From CADCVT01 sp036389485 (lineage in GTDB: Bacteria > Actinomycetota > Thermoleophilia > Solirubrobacterales > Solirubrobacteraceae), in assembly GCA_036389485.1 (NCBI GenBank), contig DASVPR010000050.1, positions 186,001 through 250,000 on the forward strand: a stretch of DNA of 64,000 bases, read 5' to 3'. Positions within the stretch are counted from its first letter, which is position 1; each line of letters opens with the position of its first letter. Positions 18,448 to 26,722 of this stretch are shown here, in pieces. The position numbers and the translations under genes are program-made. A model generated the notes under the pieces. That model ran no database searches. It worked only from the letters and a program-made list of their open reading frames with translations, and was not told the origin of the DNA.

Positions 18448-19026
18448 ATGCGAGAGACGCGGGAGCAGCGGCGGGCGCGGACGCGCGAGGAGCTGCTCGC
18501 GGCCGCGACGAGGGTGTTCGCGGCGCGGGGGTTCAACGGGGCGACGGTCGACGACGTCGCGGCCGCCGCGGGTTACACGACCGGCGCGGTCTACTCCAAC
18601 TTCGCGGGCAAGGAGGACCTCTTCCTGTCCGCGTTCGAGGCGGAGATCGCGCGTCACGCCCGCGAGGTCACCGACGCGGTCGCGGAGCGCGGGACGCCGG
18701 GCGCCGCCGAGCAGTGGATGGCGTTCCTCAGCGCCTCGCCCGAGATGTTCCTGCTGTTCGTGGAGTACTGGGCGTGGGCGGTCCGCGACCCGGCCCGGCG
18801 CGAGCGATACGCGGCCCGCTTCGCCGCGTTCCGCGAGACGACCGAGCGGCTCATCGGGGAGCGCACGACACACTCGCCGCGCGAGCGCCGCCGGCTGGCG
18901 GTGATGGCGAACGCGCTGACGTACGGCATCGCGTTCCAGCGGCTCGCCGAGCCGGACGCCGTCCCCGACGACCTCTTCGCCGACGCGCTGCGAAGGCTCT
19001 TCGCGAGGGCGACCGCCGCGCCGTGA
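18448..19026 (+). CDS. TetR-family transcriptional regulator
   Basis: 192 residues from this ATG; an in-frame ATG at 18439 adds three residues but would put the start inside the palindrome. The N-terminal helix-turn-helix is typical: AATRVFAARGFNGATVDDVA, then AAGYTTGAVYSNFAGKEDL. The C-terminal half is an all-helical ligand-binding domain of the TetR_C type. It overlaps the next gene by GTGA, so it is the first gene of a coupled operon (hydrolase, molybdopterin oxidoreductase, secreted protein). No Shine-Dalgarno is seen. Confidence 0.93.
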   Translation: MRETREQRRARTREELLAAATRVFAARGFNGATVDDVAAAAGYTTGAVYSNFAGKEDLFLSAFEAEIARHAREVTDAVAERGTPGAAEQWMAFLSASPEMFLLFVEYWAWAVRDPARRERYAARFAAFRETTERLIGERTTHSPRERRRLAVMANALTYGIAFQRLAEPDAVPDDLFADALRRLFARATAAP

Positions 19027-19853
19027 GCAAGACCGTCGAGCTCTCCGCCGGGACCCTCAACTACAGAGATGAAGGGGAGGGCCGGCCGATCGTCTTCGTC
19101 CACGGGTTCCTGACGAACGCGCTGCTCTGGCGCGACGTGATCCCGCCGCTCGCCGCGGTCGGGCACCGGTGCATCGCGCCCGACTGGCCGCTCGGGTCGC
19201 ACACGATCCCGATGCGGGCGGACGCGCCGCTCGACCCGTGGTCGCTGGCCGCGCTGATCGCCGAGTTCCTCGAGGCTCTCGACCTCGACGACGTCGTGCT
19301 CGTCGGCAACGACACCGGCGGCGCGCTCGCGCAGATGGTCGTCGCGCGCCACGCCGAGCGGCTCGGCGCGCTCGTCCTCACGCCGTGCGACGCGTTCTCG
19401 AACTGGCCCGCCTGGTGGTCGAAGCCGCTGCGACCGGTCGGCGGCTCCGACCGGGCGATGTGGCTGCTCGGCCAGCCGCTGCGCTTTCGCGCGGTCCAGC
19501 GGCTGCCGCTCGTCTACGGCTGGGTCTGCAAGCGCCACCCGCCGCGCGAGGTGTGGCGGTCGTGGATCGAGCCCGGCCTGCGCGACCCCGGCATCCGCCG
19601 CGACTTCGGCAAGGCCTTCGGCGCGACGGACTCGTCCCAGACGCTCGAGGCGGCGGACGCGCTCCCGTCGTTCGGCCGGCCGGCGATGGTCGTGTGGTCC
19701 ACCGAGCGCGCGTGGATCTACCCGCGCTCGCACGCGCGAAGGCTCGCGGAGCTGCTCGACGCGCGCCTGGAGTGGGTGGAAGACTCGTACGTCTACGTCC
19801 CCGAGGACCAGCCGGCGCGGCTCGCGGGGCTGATCGCGGACTTCCTGCGTTGA
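19023..19853 (+). CDS. Alpha/beta hydrolase with Asp nucleophile and atypical last triad position
   Basis: 276 residues. The HGF oxyanion segment is at residues 27-29 and the nucleophile elbow is GNDTGG (Asp97), as in haloalkane dehalogenases and epoxide hydrolases rather than Ser esterases. The place where the catalytic His normally lies, just before the (E/L)DQP motif, reads EDSYVYVPEDQP with no His. GTG start overlaps the tetR stop by GTGA; the stop overlaps the next gene by TTGA. Activity is therefore doubtful or unconventional; the fold is clear. Confidence 0.85.
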   Translation: MSKTVELSAGTLNYRDEGEGRPIVFVHGFLTNALLWRDVIPPLAAVGHRCIAPDWPLGSHTIPMRADAPLDPWSLAALIAEFLEALDLDDVVLVGNDTGGALAQMVVARHAERLGALVLTPCDAFSNWPAWWSKPLRPVGGSDRAMWLLGQPLRFRAVQRLPLVYGWVCKRHPPREVWRSWIEPGLRDPGIRRDFGKAFGATDSSQTLEAADALPSFGRPAMVVWSTERAWIYPRSHARRLAELLDARLEWVEDSYVYVPEDQPARLAGLIADFLR

Positions 19854-21960
19854 GAGAACAGGTCACCTACTGCCGGATCTGCGAGGCGAACTGCGGGATG
19901 GTCGCCACCGTCGAGGGCGACCGCGTCGTGAAGCTGCGGCCCGATCCCGGCCATCCGCTGTCCGCCGGGTACGCGTGCCCGAAGGGGATCGCGTTCCCGG
20001 GCGTGCAGGAGGACGAGGACCGCGTGACGCACCCGCTGCGCCGCACGGCCTCCGGCGACTTCGAGCGCGTGTCGTGGGACGACGCGCTCGACGACATCGC
20101 GCAACGGCTCGGGGCGCTGCCGCGGGAGTCGATCGGCTGGTACCTCGGCAACCCCGCCGCGTGGTCGTTCGGCCACGCCGTGTGGGCGAAGGGGTTCGTC
20201 GACGCGCTCGGCTCCCCGCACTTCTACTCGTCCGGCTCGCAGGACGTGAACAACCGCTTCGCCGCGAGCGCGCTCATGTACGGGACGCCGCTGCTCGTCC
20301 CGATCCCGGACGTCGAGCGGACCGACTTCCTCTTCGTCGTCGGCGCGAACCCGTTCGTGTCGAACGGGTCGGTGTTCAGCGTCCCGCGCGTGCGCGACCG
20401 GTTCCGCGCCGTCGTCGCGCGCGGGGGGCGCGTCGTGGTCGTCGACCCCGGCGGACCGAGACCGCGCGCGAGTTCGAGCATGTCCCGATCCTCCCGGACG
20501 GCGACGCGTGGCTGCTCCTGTCGATGCTGCACACGCTCCACTCCGAGAACCTCGCCGCCGCCCCCGACCGGACCCTCGCGTCCCTCGCGGCGCCGTTCAC
20601 CCCGGAGGCCACCTCCGCTCGCACGGGCCTCGATCCGGCCTCCGTCCGTCAGCTCGCCCGCGACCTCGCCAGGGCGCCGTCCGCCGCGATCTACGGCCGC
20701 ACCGGCTCGTGCCTCGGCTCGCACGGCACGCTCGTCGCGTTCCTGCTCGACGCCCTGGCCGCGGTGACCGGCAACCTCGACCGTCCCGGCGGCTCGCTCT
20801 TCGCGGAGCCGGCCGTCGACCTCGACGGGACGATGCAGCGCTGCGGCATGGCGTCCTACGGCGCGCGGCGGTCGCGCGTCGGCGGGTTCCCCGACGTGCT
20901 GGGCCAGCTCCCCGCGACATTGATGGCGCCCGAGATCGAGACCCCCGGCCGCGGGCAGCTGCGCGCGCTGATCGTCTCCGCCGGCAATCCGGTCCTGAGC
21001 GTGCCCGACGGGCGCGCGCTCGAACGCGCCTTCGATTCGCTGGACCTCCTCGTCTCGATCGACTTCTACGTCAACGAGACCGGGCGGCACGCCGACTACG
21101 TCCTGCCGGCGACGACGTTCCTCGAGCGCGAGGACGTCCCCGTCGCGTTCCTGCCGTTCTTCGTCAAGCCGTTCATCCAGTGGACGGATCGCGTCGTGCC
21201 GCCGCGAGGGGAGGCGCGCGAGGAGTGGGAGGTCATCGACGACCTCGCGCGGCGGATGGGCGTCGCGCCGTACAGCGTCCCGCCGCTGCGCTGGCTCGCC
21301 CGCCTCGGGATCCGCCTGTCGCCGACACGGCTTCTCGACCTCATGCTGCGCGCCGGCCCGCGGCGCTTGTCGCTCGCGCGGCTGCGCTCCGCGCCGCACG
21401 GGCTGCTCCTCGACGAGCACCACGCGACAGGCCGGCTGCCGAAGCCGCCCGCGCTGACGCCGCCGGAGATCGTGCGCGAGATCGAGTCGCTCGCGGCGTC
21501 GCCTCCGCCCAACCCGGGGCTGCCGCTCCGGCTCATCGGGATGCGCGAGCTGCGCTCCCACAACTCGTGGATGCACAACGTCGAGAAGCTCATGCGCGCG
21601 CGCGACGGTCAGGTGGTGCGGATGCACCCCTCCGACGCGGCTTCGCGTTCGTTGAGCGACGGCGATCGCGTGTGCATCCGCTCCGCCTCCGGCGAGGTCG
21701 AGGGCGTCCCCGTCCTCGTGACCGACGAGATGACCCCCGGCGTCGTCGCGCTGCCGCACGGCTGGGGCCACCGCGGCGGCTGGCGCCGATCGAACGCCGC
21801 GGGCGGGGTCAACGTCAACGACCTCGCGTCCGCCGCACCCGATTCGCTGGAACGCCTCGCCGGGATGTCGAAGCTCAACGGGATCCCGGTCGAGGTGGAG
21901 GCGCTCGCCGCGCGTTCCACCGAAACCTTCGCCGCTGTCGCGCCGTCTCACGGTGCGTGA
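19850..21960 (+). pseudogene. Molybdopterin oxidoreductase, interrupted by a single-base frameshift
   Basis: About 703 codons of a FdhF/NarB-like molybdopterin enzyme. The 4Fe-4S motif C8-x2-C11-x3-C15...C43 is intact, as are cofactor-binding blocks (VDPRRTETAREF-type segment after repair, NETGRHADYVLPATTFLE, MHNVEKLM, LPHGWGHRGGW). The reading frame breaks at the CCCC run at 20446-20449: sequence before it is in one frame (VVVVDP) and the continuation (RRTETAREFEH) in another, as if one C were missing. TTG start at 19850 overlaps the hydrolase stop. It may be a sequencing error or a recent mutation; everything else is well preserved. Confidence 0.82.
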
Positions 21961-23255
21961 AGCGGTCCGCCCTTCTCGCGCTCGTCCTCCTGCTGCTCGT
22001 CCCCGCCGCCGCTCCCGCCGGCCAGCTGCTGGAGGGCGCGGTGCAGGTCCCGGCGCTCACCGTGGCCGCGGACGGCGGCGCCTCGCTGGTCAGCATCGAC
22101 GCCGACGACGACCTCGACCGTTCGCCGGAGCTGGTGCTGCGGCGGGCCGGGCCGTCCGGGGCCTTCGATCGCGGGACGCTCCTCGCGCAGAGCGCGTGGC
22201 TGCCGTACGCCGGGTTCGCCGCGAGCGGTGACGGACTGGTGCTGACCGACGAGGGCGGCATCCGGGTGCGACGCTTCTTCGCGGACGGCACGGTCGGGCC
22301 CGCCGTCCCGCTGTCGCGTCCCGGGTGGCGCGCTTCTCCGCTCGCCCTGGACGTGGCGCCGAGCGGCGCGGCGCTCGCGGTTTGGGAGGAGCTGCGGGGC
22401 CGCCGCCCGATGCGGCTCATGGCGGCGATGCGGCCGGCGGGCGCCGAGGGCTTCGGCGCCCCGCAGAGGCTGTTCGCCGATGCGCGCTCGCCGGTCGGCC
22501 TCGAAGCGGCGGCGGTCGGCGATCGGGGCGACGCGGTCGTGGCCGCGGGTGAGGAGGACTGCGCCGGGCTGCACGTCATGCTGGCGCGGCCGGGAGGCGG
22601 CTTCGGCCGCGCGCAGCGGCTCGGCCGCGGGACGTGTCTCGCGGAGGCCGAAATGGGCGCGGACGGGACGGTCGTGCTCGCGCACACGCGCGTCCGCGGG
22701 CGGCCGGGCGCGGCGCGTTACGGACTCGCGGTGCGCCGTGCGGCGCCGGGCATGGCGCGGCTGTCGCGCGCGCGTGTGCTCGCCCGCCGGGGCCTCGGTT
22801 CGCCGATCGACATCGCGATGTCCCCGTCGGGCCGGATCGTGCTCGCCACAGGACGCGAGGTGACGTACCGGCGAACGGACGTCGAGGTGTGGGACGCGGC
22901 ACCGGGCGCCCCGCTGCGGCGAACGGGGATCGTGGGGCGCAACCTCGCCTCCGAGGAGGTCGCGGCCGACGTCGACGACGAGGGACGCGCGATCGTCGCG
23001 TGGGGGCAGGACGCGCCGCGGCCGGGCACAGTGGTCGCGTACACGCTCGCGATGGCGGCGCGGCGCTCGGCGGCCGGTGCGCCGTTCAGCCAGCCGGAGC
23101 CGCTGCACGAGCACTCGTTCCAGTTCATGGACGTGTTCGGCGCCGCGCTCGTGCCCGGCGGCGGCGCGTACGTCGCGTGGAGCGCCTTCTCCGAGAGCGA
23201 CCTCTACCCGCCGGACGGCATCCGCGGCGCGGGCGTCACGCGGCTGCCTCGATAG
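21957..23255 (+). CDS. Secreted beta-rich protein of unknown function
   Basis: 432 residues from GTG at 21957 (GTGA overlap with the upstream stop). Residues 1-21 form a signal peptide (ALLALVLLLLVPAAAPAG). The rest consists of repeating beta-strand units with motifs such as VAPSGAALAVWEE, MSPSGRIVLATG and VDDEGRAIVAWGQD about every 50 residues, suggesting a beta-propeller. No catalytic residues are apparent. It is the last tightly coupled gene after the molybdopterin enzyme. Function not assigned. Confidence 0.75.
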   Translation: MKRSALLALVLLLLVPAAAPAGQLLEGAVQVPALTVAADGGASLVSIDADDDLDRSPELVLRRAGPSGAFDRGTLLAQSAWLPYAGFAASGDGLVLTDEGGIRVRRFFADGTVGPAVPLSRPGWRASPLALDVAPSGAALAVWEELRGRRPMRLMAAMRPAGAEGFGAPQRLFADARSPVGLEAAAVGDRGDAVVAAGEEDCAGLHVMLARPGGGFGRAQRLGRGTCLAEAEMGADGTVVLAHTRVRGRPGAARYGLAVRRAAPGMARLSRARVLARRGLGSPIDIAMSPSGRIVLATGREVTYRRTDVEVWDAAPGAPLRRTGIVGRNLASEEVAADVDDEGRAIVAWGQDAPRPGTVVAYTLAMAARRSAAGAPFSQPEPLHEHSFQFMDVFGAALVPGGGAYVAWSAFSESDLYPPDGIRGAGVTRLPR

Positions 23256-23265
23256 CTTGCGGTCC

Positions 23266-23856
23266 GTGGACTGGAGCGTCCTCGGCGAGACGTTCGTCAC
23301 GCTCATCGTGATCATGGACCCGGTCGGCGTCGCGCCGATCTTCATCGCGATGACACGCGAGATGTCCGCGGGCGAGCGGCAGCGCGCGGCGGTGCGGGCG
23401 ACGGTCGCCGCCGGCGTCCTCGTGATCGGGTTCGCGCTGGTCGGGCGGGCGCTGTTCGACTACCTCGACGTGTCGCTCGAATCGCTCTCGATCGCCGGCG
23501 GGCTGCTGCTGTTGCTCGTCGCGCTGGAGATGCTGCGCGGGATGGACTCCGAGCCGTCGGGCGAGGACGCCGACGTCGCGCTCGTGCCGCTCGCGACGCC
23601 GCTGGTCGCCGGCCCGGGCGCGATCGCGACGGTGATCATCCTGAGCGAGCAGAACTCCTCGGCCGCGGGCCGGGGCGGAGTGATCCTCGGGATCGTGTCC
23701 GCGCTGCTGACCGTCTTCGTCGTGCTGCTGCTCGCGGAGCGCCTGGGTCGCGTTCTCCCGGCGTCCCTGATCAGCTTCCTCACGCGCGTCTTCGGGCTGC
23801 TGCTGTCCGCGATCGCCGTGCAGCTCGTGGTCGACGGGGTGCGGGGACTCGTGTGA
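23266..23856 (+). CDS. MarC/UPF0056 family membrane protein
   Basis: 196 residues with six hydrophobic helices. The opening IVIMDPVGVAPIFIAMT and the central PLATPLVAGPGAIATVI are the two half-repeat signatures of the MarC family, integral membrane proteins of unclear transport role. GTG at 23266-23268. The stop overlaps the next gene (GTGTGA). The family name does not imply a drug-resistance role. Confidence 0.92.
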   Translation: MDWSVLGETFVTLIVIMDPVGVAPIFIAMTREMSAGERQRAAVRATVAAGVLVIGFALVGRALFDYLDVSLESLSIAGGLLLLLVALEMLRGMDSEPSGEDADVALVPLATPLVAGPGAIATVIILSEQNSSAAGRGGVILGIVSALLTVFVVLLLAERLGRVLPASLISFLTRVFGLLLSAIAVQLVVDGVRGLV

Positions 23857-24263
23857 GCATCGTTCCGGAGCTGATCTGCTCGGACATCGAGCGGAGCGTC
23901 GCGTTCTACGAACGATTCGGCTTCCGCGTCGTGTACGAGCGGCCGGCCGAACGCTTCGCCTTGCTCCGTCGCGAGGGCGACGCGGAGCTCATGCTCGAGC
24001 AGCCGTTGTCACGCGACCGCCTCTTCCCCTCCGCGGCTTTGGAGCACCCGCACGGCCGCGGTGTGAACCTCGAGATCGAGGTCGGCGACGTGGAGTCGCT
24101 CTTTGCCGCGGCCGCCGACGCTCAGCTCGTCCTCCCGCTCGAGGAGCGCTGGTACGCGCGGGGCGACGACGAGGTCCAGGTCCGCCAGTTCGCGATCGCC
24201 GATCCGGACGGCTACGTCCTGCGCTTCAGCCAGACCCTCGGCACCCGGCCGCCGCAGCCCTGA
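23853..24263 (+). CDS. VOC-superfamily (glyoxalase/bleomycin-resistance-like) protein
   Basis: 136 residues with the paired beta-alpha-beta-beta-beta units of the vicinal-oxygen-chelate fold: PELICSDIERSVAFYERFGF at the start and FAIADPDGYVLRFSQ near the end, the latter with the usual terminal metal-site Glu replaced by Arg/Phe context. GTG start at 23853 overlaps marC. Substrate unknown; it may be a binding protein rather than an enzyme. Confidence 0.87.
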   Translation: MSIVPELICSDIERSVAFYERFGFRVVYERPAERFALLRREGDAELMLEQPLSRDRLFPSAALEHPHGRGVNLEIEVGDVESLFAAAADAQLVLPLEERWYARGDDEVQVRQFAIADPDGYVLRFSQTLGTRPPQP

Positions 24264-24264
24264 G

Positions 24265-24351
24265 CGGAGGGGGCGGGATTCGAACCCGCGGTCCGCGTCA
24301 ACGGACTCCGGTTTTCAAGACCGGTGCATTCGACCGCTCTGCCACCCCTCC
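24265..24351 (-). tRNA. tRNA-Ser (anticodon TGA)
   Basis: An 87-base type II tRNA on the minus strand. The acceptor stem GGAGGGG pairs with CCCCTCC, discriminator G as in Ser tRNAs. The anticodon loop CTTGAAA gives TGA, followed by a long variable arm and T-arm GGGTTCGAATCCC. CCA is not encoded. Confidence 0.95.
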
Positions 24352-24400
24352 GGGCGCGTCGAGAGGCTAGCTCCCCGACGGTCTACACTCACGCTCTCCG
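24352..24400. promoter_or_regulatory. Divergent promoter region for two tRNA-Ser genes
   Basis: 49-base spacer between oppositely oriented tRNA genes. TACACT (24384-24389) lies 11 bases before the rightward tRNA, a good -10 position; on the other strand TAGCCT (24366-24371) is placed similarly for the leftward tRNA. No strong -35 elements are seen. Confidence 0.4.
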
Positions 24401-24490
24401 GGAGAGGTGGCCGAGTGGCTGAAGGCACTCGCCTGCTAAGCGAGTAACGGGCGGCAAGCTCGTTCGCGGGTTCGAATCCCGCCCTCTCCG
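24401..24490 (+). tRNA. tRNA-Ser (anticodon GCT)
   Basis: A 90-base type II tRNA. GGAGAGG/CCTCTCC acceptor stem with discriminator G, D-arm TGGCCGAGTGGCTGAAGGC, anticodon loop CTGCTAA (GCT), long variable arm and T-loop TTCGAAT. CCA is not encoded. Confidence 0.96.
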
Positions 24491-24493
24491 CTC

Positions 24494-24522
24494 GGAAGAC
24501 CACCGCTATCCTCCGGTCTTCC
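24494..24522 (+). terminator. Hairpin between tRNA-Ser(GCT) and tRNA-Arg
   Basis: A perfect 8-base inverted repeat GGAAGACC / GGTCTTCC with a 13-base loop, starting four bases after the tRNA-Ser. No T-tract follows, so it may terminate or act as a processing site between the tRNAs. Confidence 0.5.
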
Positions 24523-24525
24523 CCT

Positions 24526-24610
<85 letters not shown>

Positions 24611-24737
24611 GTGCGACGAGCGGTGAGGTTGTGCGGCCGCTCCGCGTCTGGGCCGCGCCGTTGTGATGTTCGGGCCGACGCGACCGAGGATCAAGCGTGC
24701 GAGGGCGTGCAGATCCATCCACGGCGTGCGAGCCTTC

Positions 24738-24983
24738 CAAGCGGTCCTGGTCGCATCGCGGTCGCCTCGGAGGGAGCGCCGACCTGCGCCACACGATGGC
24801 GATGGACCATGCGATCGACCGCCCGACGCACCGCCTCTACGACCTCCTGGCGGAGGACGACGCGCTGATCGCCCATGGCCTGCTTCAACGCCCTCGTGTG
24901 GAGGCTCTCGAGCTTCGCGCGAGCCGCCGAGCATGCGCGAGTGCGCTGACGAGACACGCATGGCGTCGAGCAACGCGCTCGAC
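24738..24983 (+). pseudogene. Decayed copy of the 39.5-kb toxin-antitoxin pair
   Basis: This stretch aligns with 39494-39870. Upstream DNA and the segment ATGGCGATGGACCATGCGAT match closely. Then about 154 bases present in the intact copy are missing, with GATCG at both deletion ends. Next the antitoxin C-terminal part DRPTHRLYDLLAEDDAL resumes, is thrown out of frame by one inserted T near 24880, and the first ten toxin codons (MRECADETRM) follow before homology ends at the sigma-factor stop. It cannot encode a working pair. The region 24600-24737 before it shows no gene. Confidence 0.75.
24746..24765 (+). repeat. 20-base motif, copy 1 (CCTGGTCGCATCGCGGTCGC)
   Basis: Related copies are at 39502-39521 and 40497-40516, with two to three mismatches. 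Here it precedes the decayed antitoxin at the same distance as copy 2 precedes the intact one, so it could be promoter DNA or an element end. Confidence 0.55.
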
Positions 24984-26222
24984 CTAGTGCGCGCTCAGCC
25001 GTGCCGCGCGCCGCTCGAGATGACGCTGCTCGGGAGCGCTCGTCGTCTGCCTCGCGGCCAGCTTGAAGCTCTCGCGGGCGGCCACGGTCTCGCCTGCGAG
25101 CTCGAGCAGATGGGCGCGGACGGATGCCAGGCGGTGATGGCGGGCGACGCGCTCATCCGCATCGAGTGTCGCCAGCAGGTCCAGGCCGGAGCGCGGGCCG
25201 TGGACCATCGCGAGCGCGACCGCGCGATTGAGCGTGACCATCGGATTCGGCGCCACCCGCTCGAGGAGCTCGTAGAGCGCGAGCACCTGAGGCCAGTCGG
25301 TCTCCTCGGAGGAGCGCGCCTCGGCGTGGACGGCCGCGATCGCCGCCTGGAGCTGGTACGGGCCGAGGTCGGCGCGCGGGAGCGTGGCGGCGATCAGCTC
25401 CGTGCCCTCGCGGATCAGGTCATCGCGCCAGAGCGCGCGATCCTGCTCGGCCAGCGGGATCAGCGCGTCGTCGGGTCCCGTGCGCGCGGTGTGGCGGGAC
25501 TCAGTCAAGAGCATCAGCGCGAGCAGCCCGGCGACCTCCCCGTCGGACGGCAGCAGCCGGTGCACGAGACGCGTCAGCCGGATCGCCTCCGTCGCCAGGT
25601 CGCGGCGCTGGAGCGAGGGGCCCGACGTCGCCGTGTAGCCCTCGTTGAAGATGACGTAGAGGACGTGGAGCACGACCCTCAGGCGAGCTTCGCGCTCGTT
25701 CTTGGGCGGCATCGAGAAACCGGCGCCGGCGGCCTTGATCGTCGCCTTTGCGCGGCTGATGCGCTGCCCCATCGTCGCCTCCGGCACAAGGAACGCGCGC
25801 GCGATCTCGGCCGTCGTCAGTCCGCCGACCGCGCGCAGCGTCAGCGCGAGCTGCGAGGACGGCGACAGCGACGGGTGACAGCACAGGAACAGCAGCGTCA
25901 GCGTGTCGTCGGCGCTCGGGGCCCGCTCATCGGGCGCCGGTCCAAGCGGGTCGGACTGCAGTGCCGCGAAGTCCGCGTCTTCGCGATCGCGCCGGGCGTG
26001 CTCGGCGCGCCATGCGTCGGTCAGCCGCCGCGACGCGACCGTGACCAGCCACGCACGCGGATGGTCCGGCACGCCTTCCGACGGCCATTGGAGCGCGGCC
26101 GCCAGCAGCGCCTCCTGGACTGCATCCTCGCACGCGTCGAACTGGCGATGGCGGCGCAGCAGCACGCCGAGGACCTCCGGCGCGAGCTTGCGCAGCAGGC
26201 CCTCGACGCGCTTCGTCGCCAC
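24984..26222 (-). CDS. ECF-type RNA polymerase sigma factor, ECF42 group
   Basis: 412 residues, much longer than ordinary ECF sigmas. Sigma region 2 (residues about 10-75, DACEDAVQEALLAA) and region 4 (about 105-165, LTLRAVGGLTTAEIARAFLV) are followed by a 230-residue helical C-terminal extension with tetratricopeptide-like character, beginning KNEREARLRVVLHVLYVIFN. This architecture and the DGPF-protein neighbour define ECF42 in published classifications. ATG at 26220-26222, eight bases after the DGPF gene's stop. No anti-sigma factor is nearby; ECF42 members are thought to be controlled by the extension. Confidence 0.93.
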   Translation of the reverse strand: MATKRVEGLLRKLAPEVLGVLLRRHRQFDACEDAVQEALLAAALQWPSEGVPDHPRAWLVTVASRRLTDAWRAEHARRDREDADFAALQSDPLGPAPDERAPSADDTLTLLFLCCHPSLSPSSQLALTLRAVGGLTTAEIARAFLVPEATMGQRISRAKATIKAAGAGFSMPPKNEREARLRVVLHVLYVIFNEGYTATSGPSLQRRDLATEAIRLTRLVHRLLPSDGEVAGLLALMLLTESRHTARTGPDDALIPLAEQDRALWRDDLIREGTELIAATLPRADLGPYQLQAAIAAVHAEARSSEETDWPQVLALYELLERVAPNPMVTLNRAVALAMVHGPRSGLDLLATLDADERVARHHRLASVRAHLLELAGETVAARESFKLAARQTTSAPEQRHLERRAARLSAH

Positions 26223-26229
26223 GGCAGCC

Positions 26230-26589
26230 TCAGTCCTCCGAGCCGCCGCCGCTCATCAGCGGTCGGATCTCCATCGCCCCCCCGCCCGGCAACGGCGGGT
26301 GGTCGCGCGCGATCTCCGTCGCCCGCTCGATCCCGTCGCAGTCGACGATCATGAAGCCGCCGAAGTACTCCTTGGCCTCCATGAACGGGCCGTCGGTGAC
26401 GGCGGGAACGCCATGCTCGAAGCGAACGACGCGGGCGGTAGACGGGTCGGCGAGCCCCTCGCCGTCGACCAACTCGCCGGACGCCCGCAGGCCGTCGACG
26501 TAGGCGCTCATCTCGGCCCTCAGCTTCTCGTCGGCGAAGAACGCCTCGCGCGTACCCGGGTTCTCGTAGATCAGCAGCATGTACTTCAT
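26230..26589 (-). CDS. YCII-related DGPF-domain protein
   Basis: 119 residues with the ferredoxin-like YCII fold. The opening MKYMLLIYENPG and the diagnostic VTDGPFMEAKEYFGGFMIVD are textbook for DGPF proteins encoded beside ECF42 sigma factors. No enzymatic role is established. It is the first gene of the two-gene operon, with ATG at 26587-26589. Confidence 0.93.
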   Translation of the reverse strand: MKYMLLIYENPGTREAFFADEKLRAEMSAYVDGLRASGELVDGEGLADPSTARVVRFEHGVPAVTDGPFMEAKEYFGGFMIVDCDGIERATEIARDHPPLPGGGAMEIRPLMSGGGSED

Positions 26590-26707
26590 CGCGGTGCTCC
26601 CTGGCTCGTGGCGCCCGCCGTTCGAGCGCCTTCACAGCGGGGTCGGAGCCGTCGCGTCGAGATCGACACGAACGTCATGTCGAAAACGCGGCTCCTGGTT
26701 CGACGTA

Positions 26708-26722
26708 GGGGTATGACACCCC
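26708..26722 (+). promoter_or_regulatory. Hairpin over the MFS start codon
   Basis: GGGGT-ATGAC-ACCCC is a perfect 5-base stem whose loop contains the proposed ATG (26713-26715). It could hide the start in the mRNA or be a small operator. If the true start is the in-frame ATG at 26677, this lies within the coding sequence instead. Confidence 0.35.
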
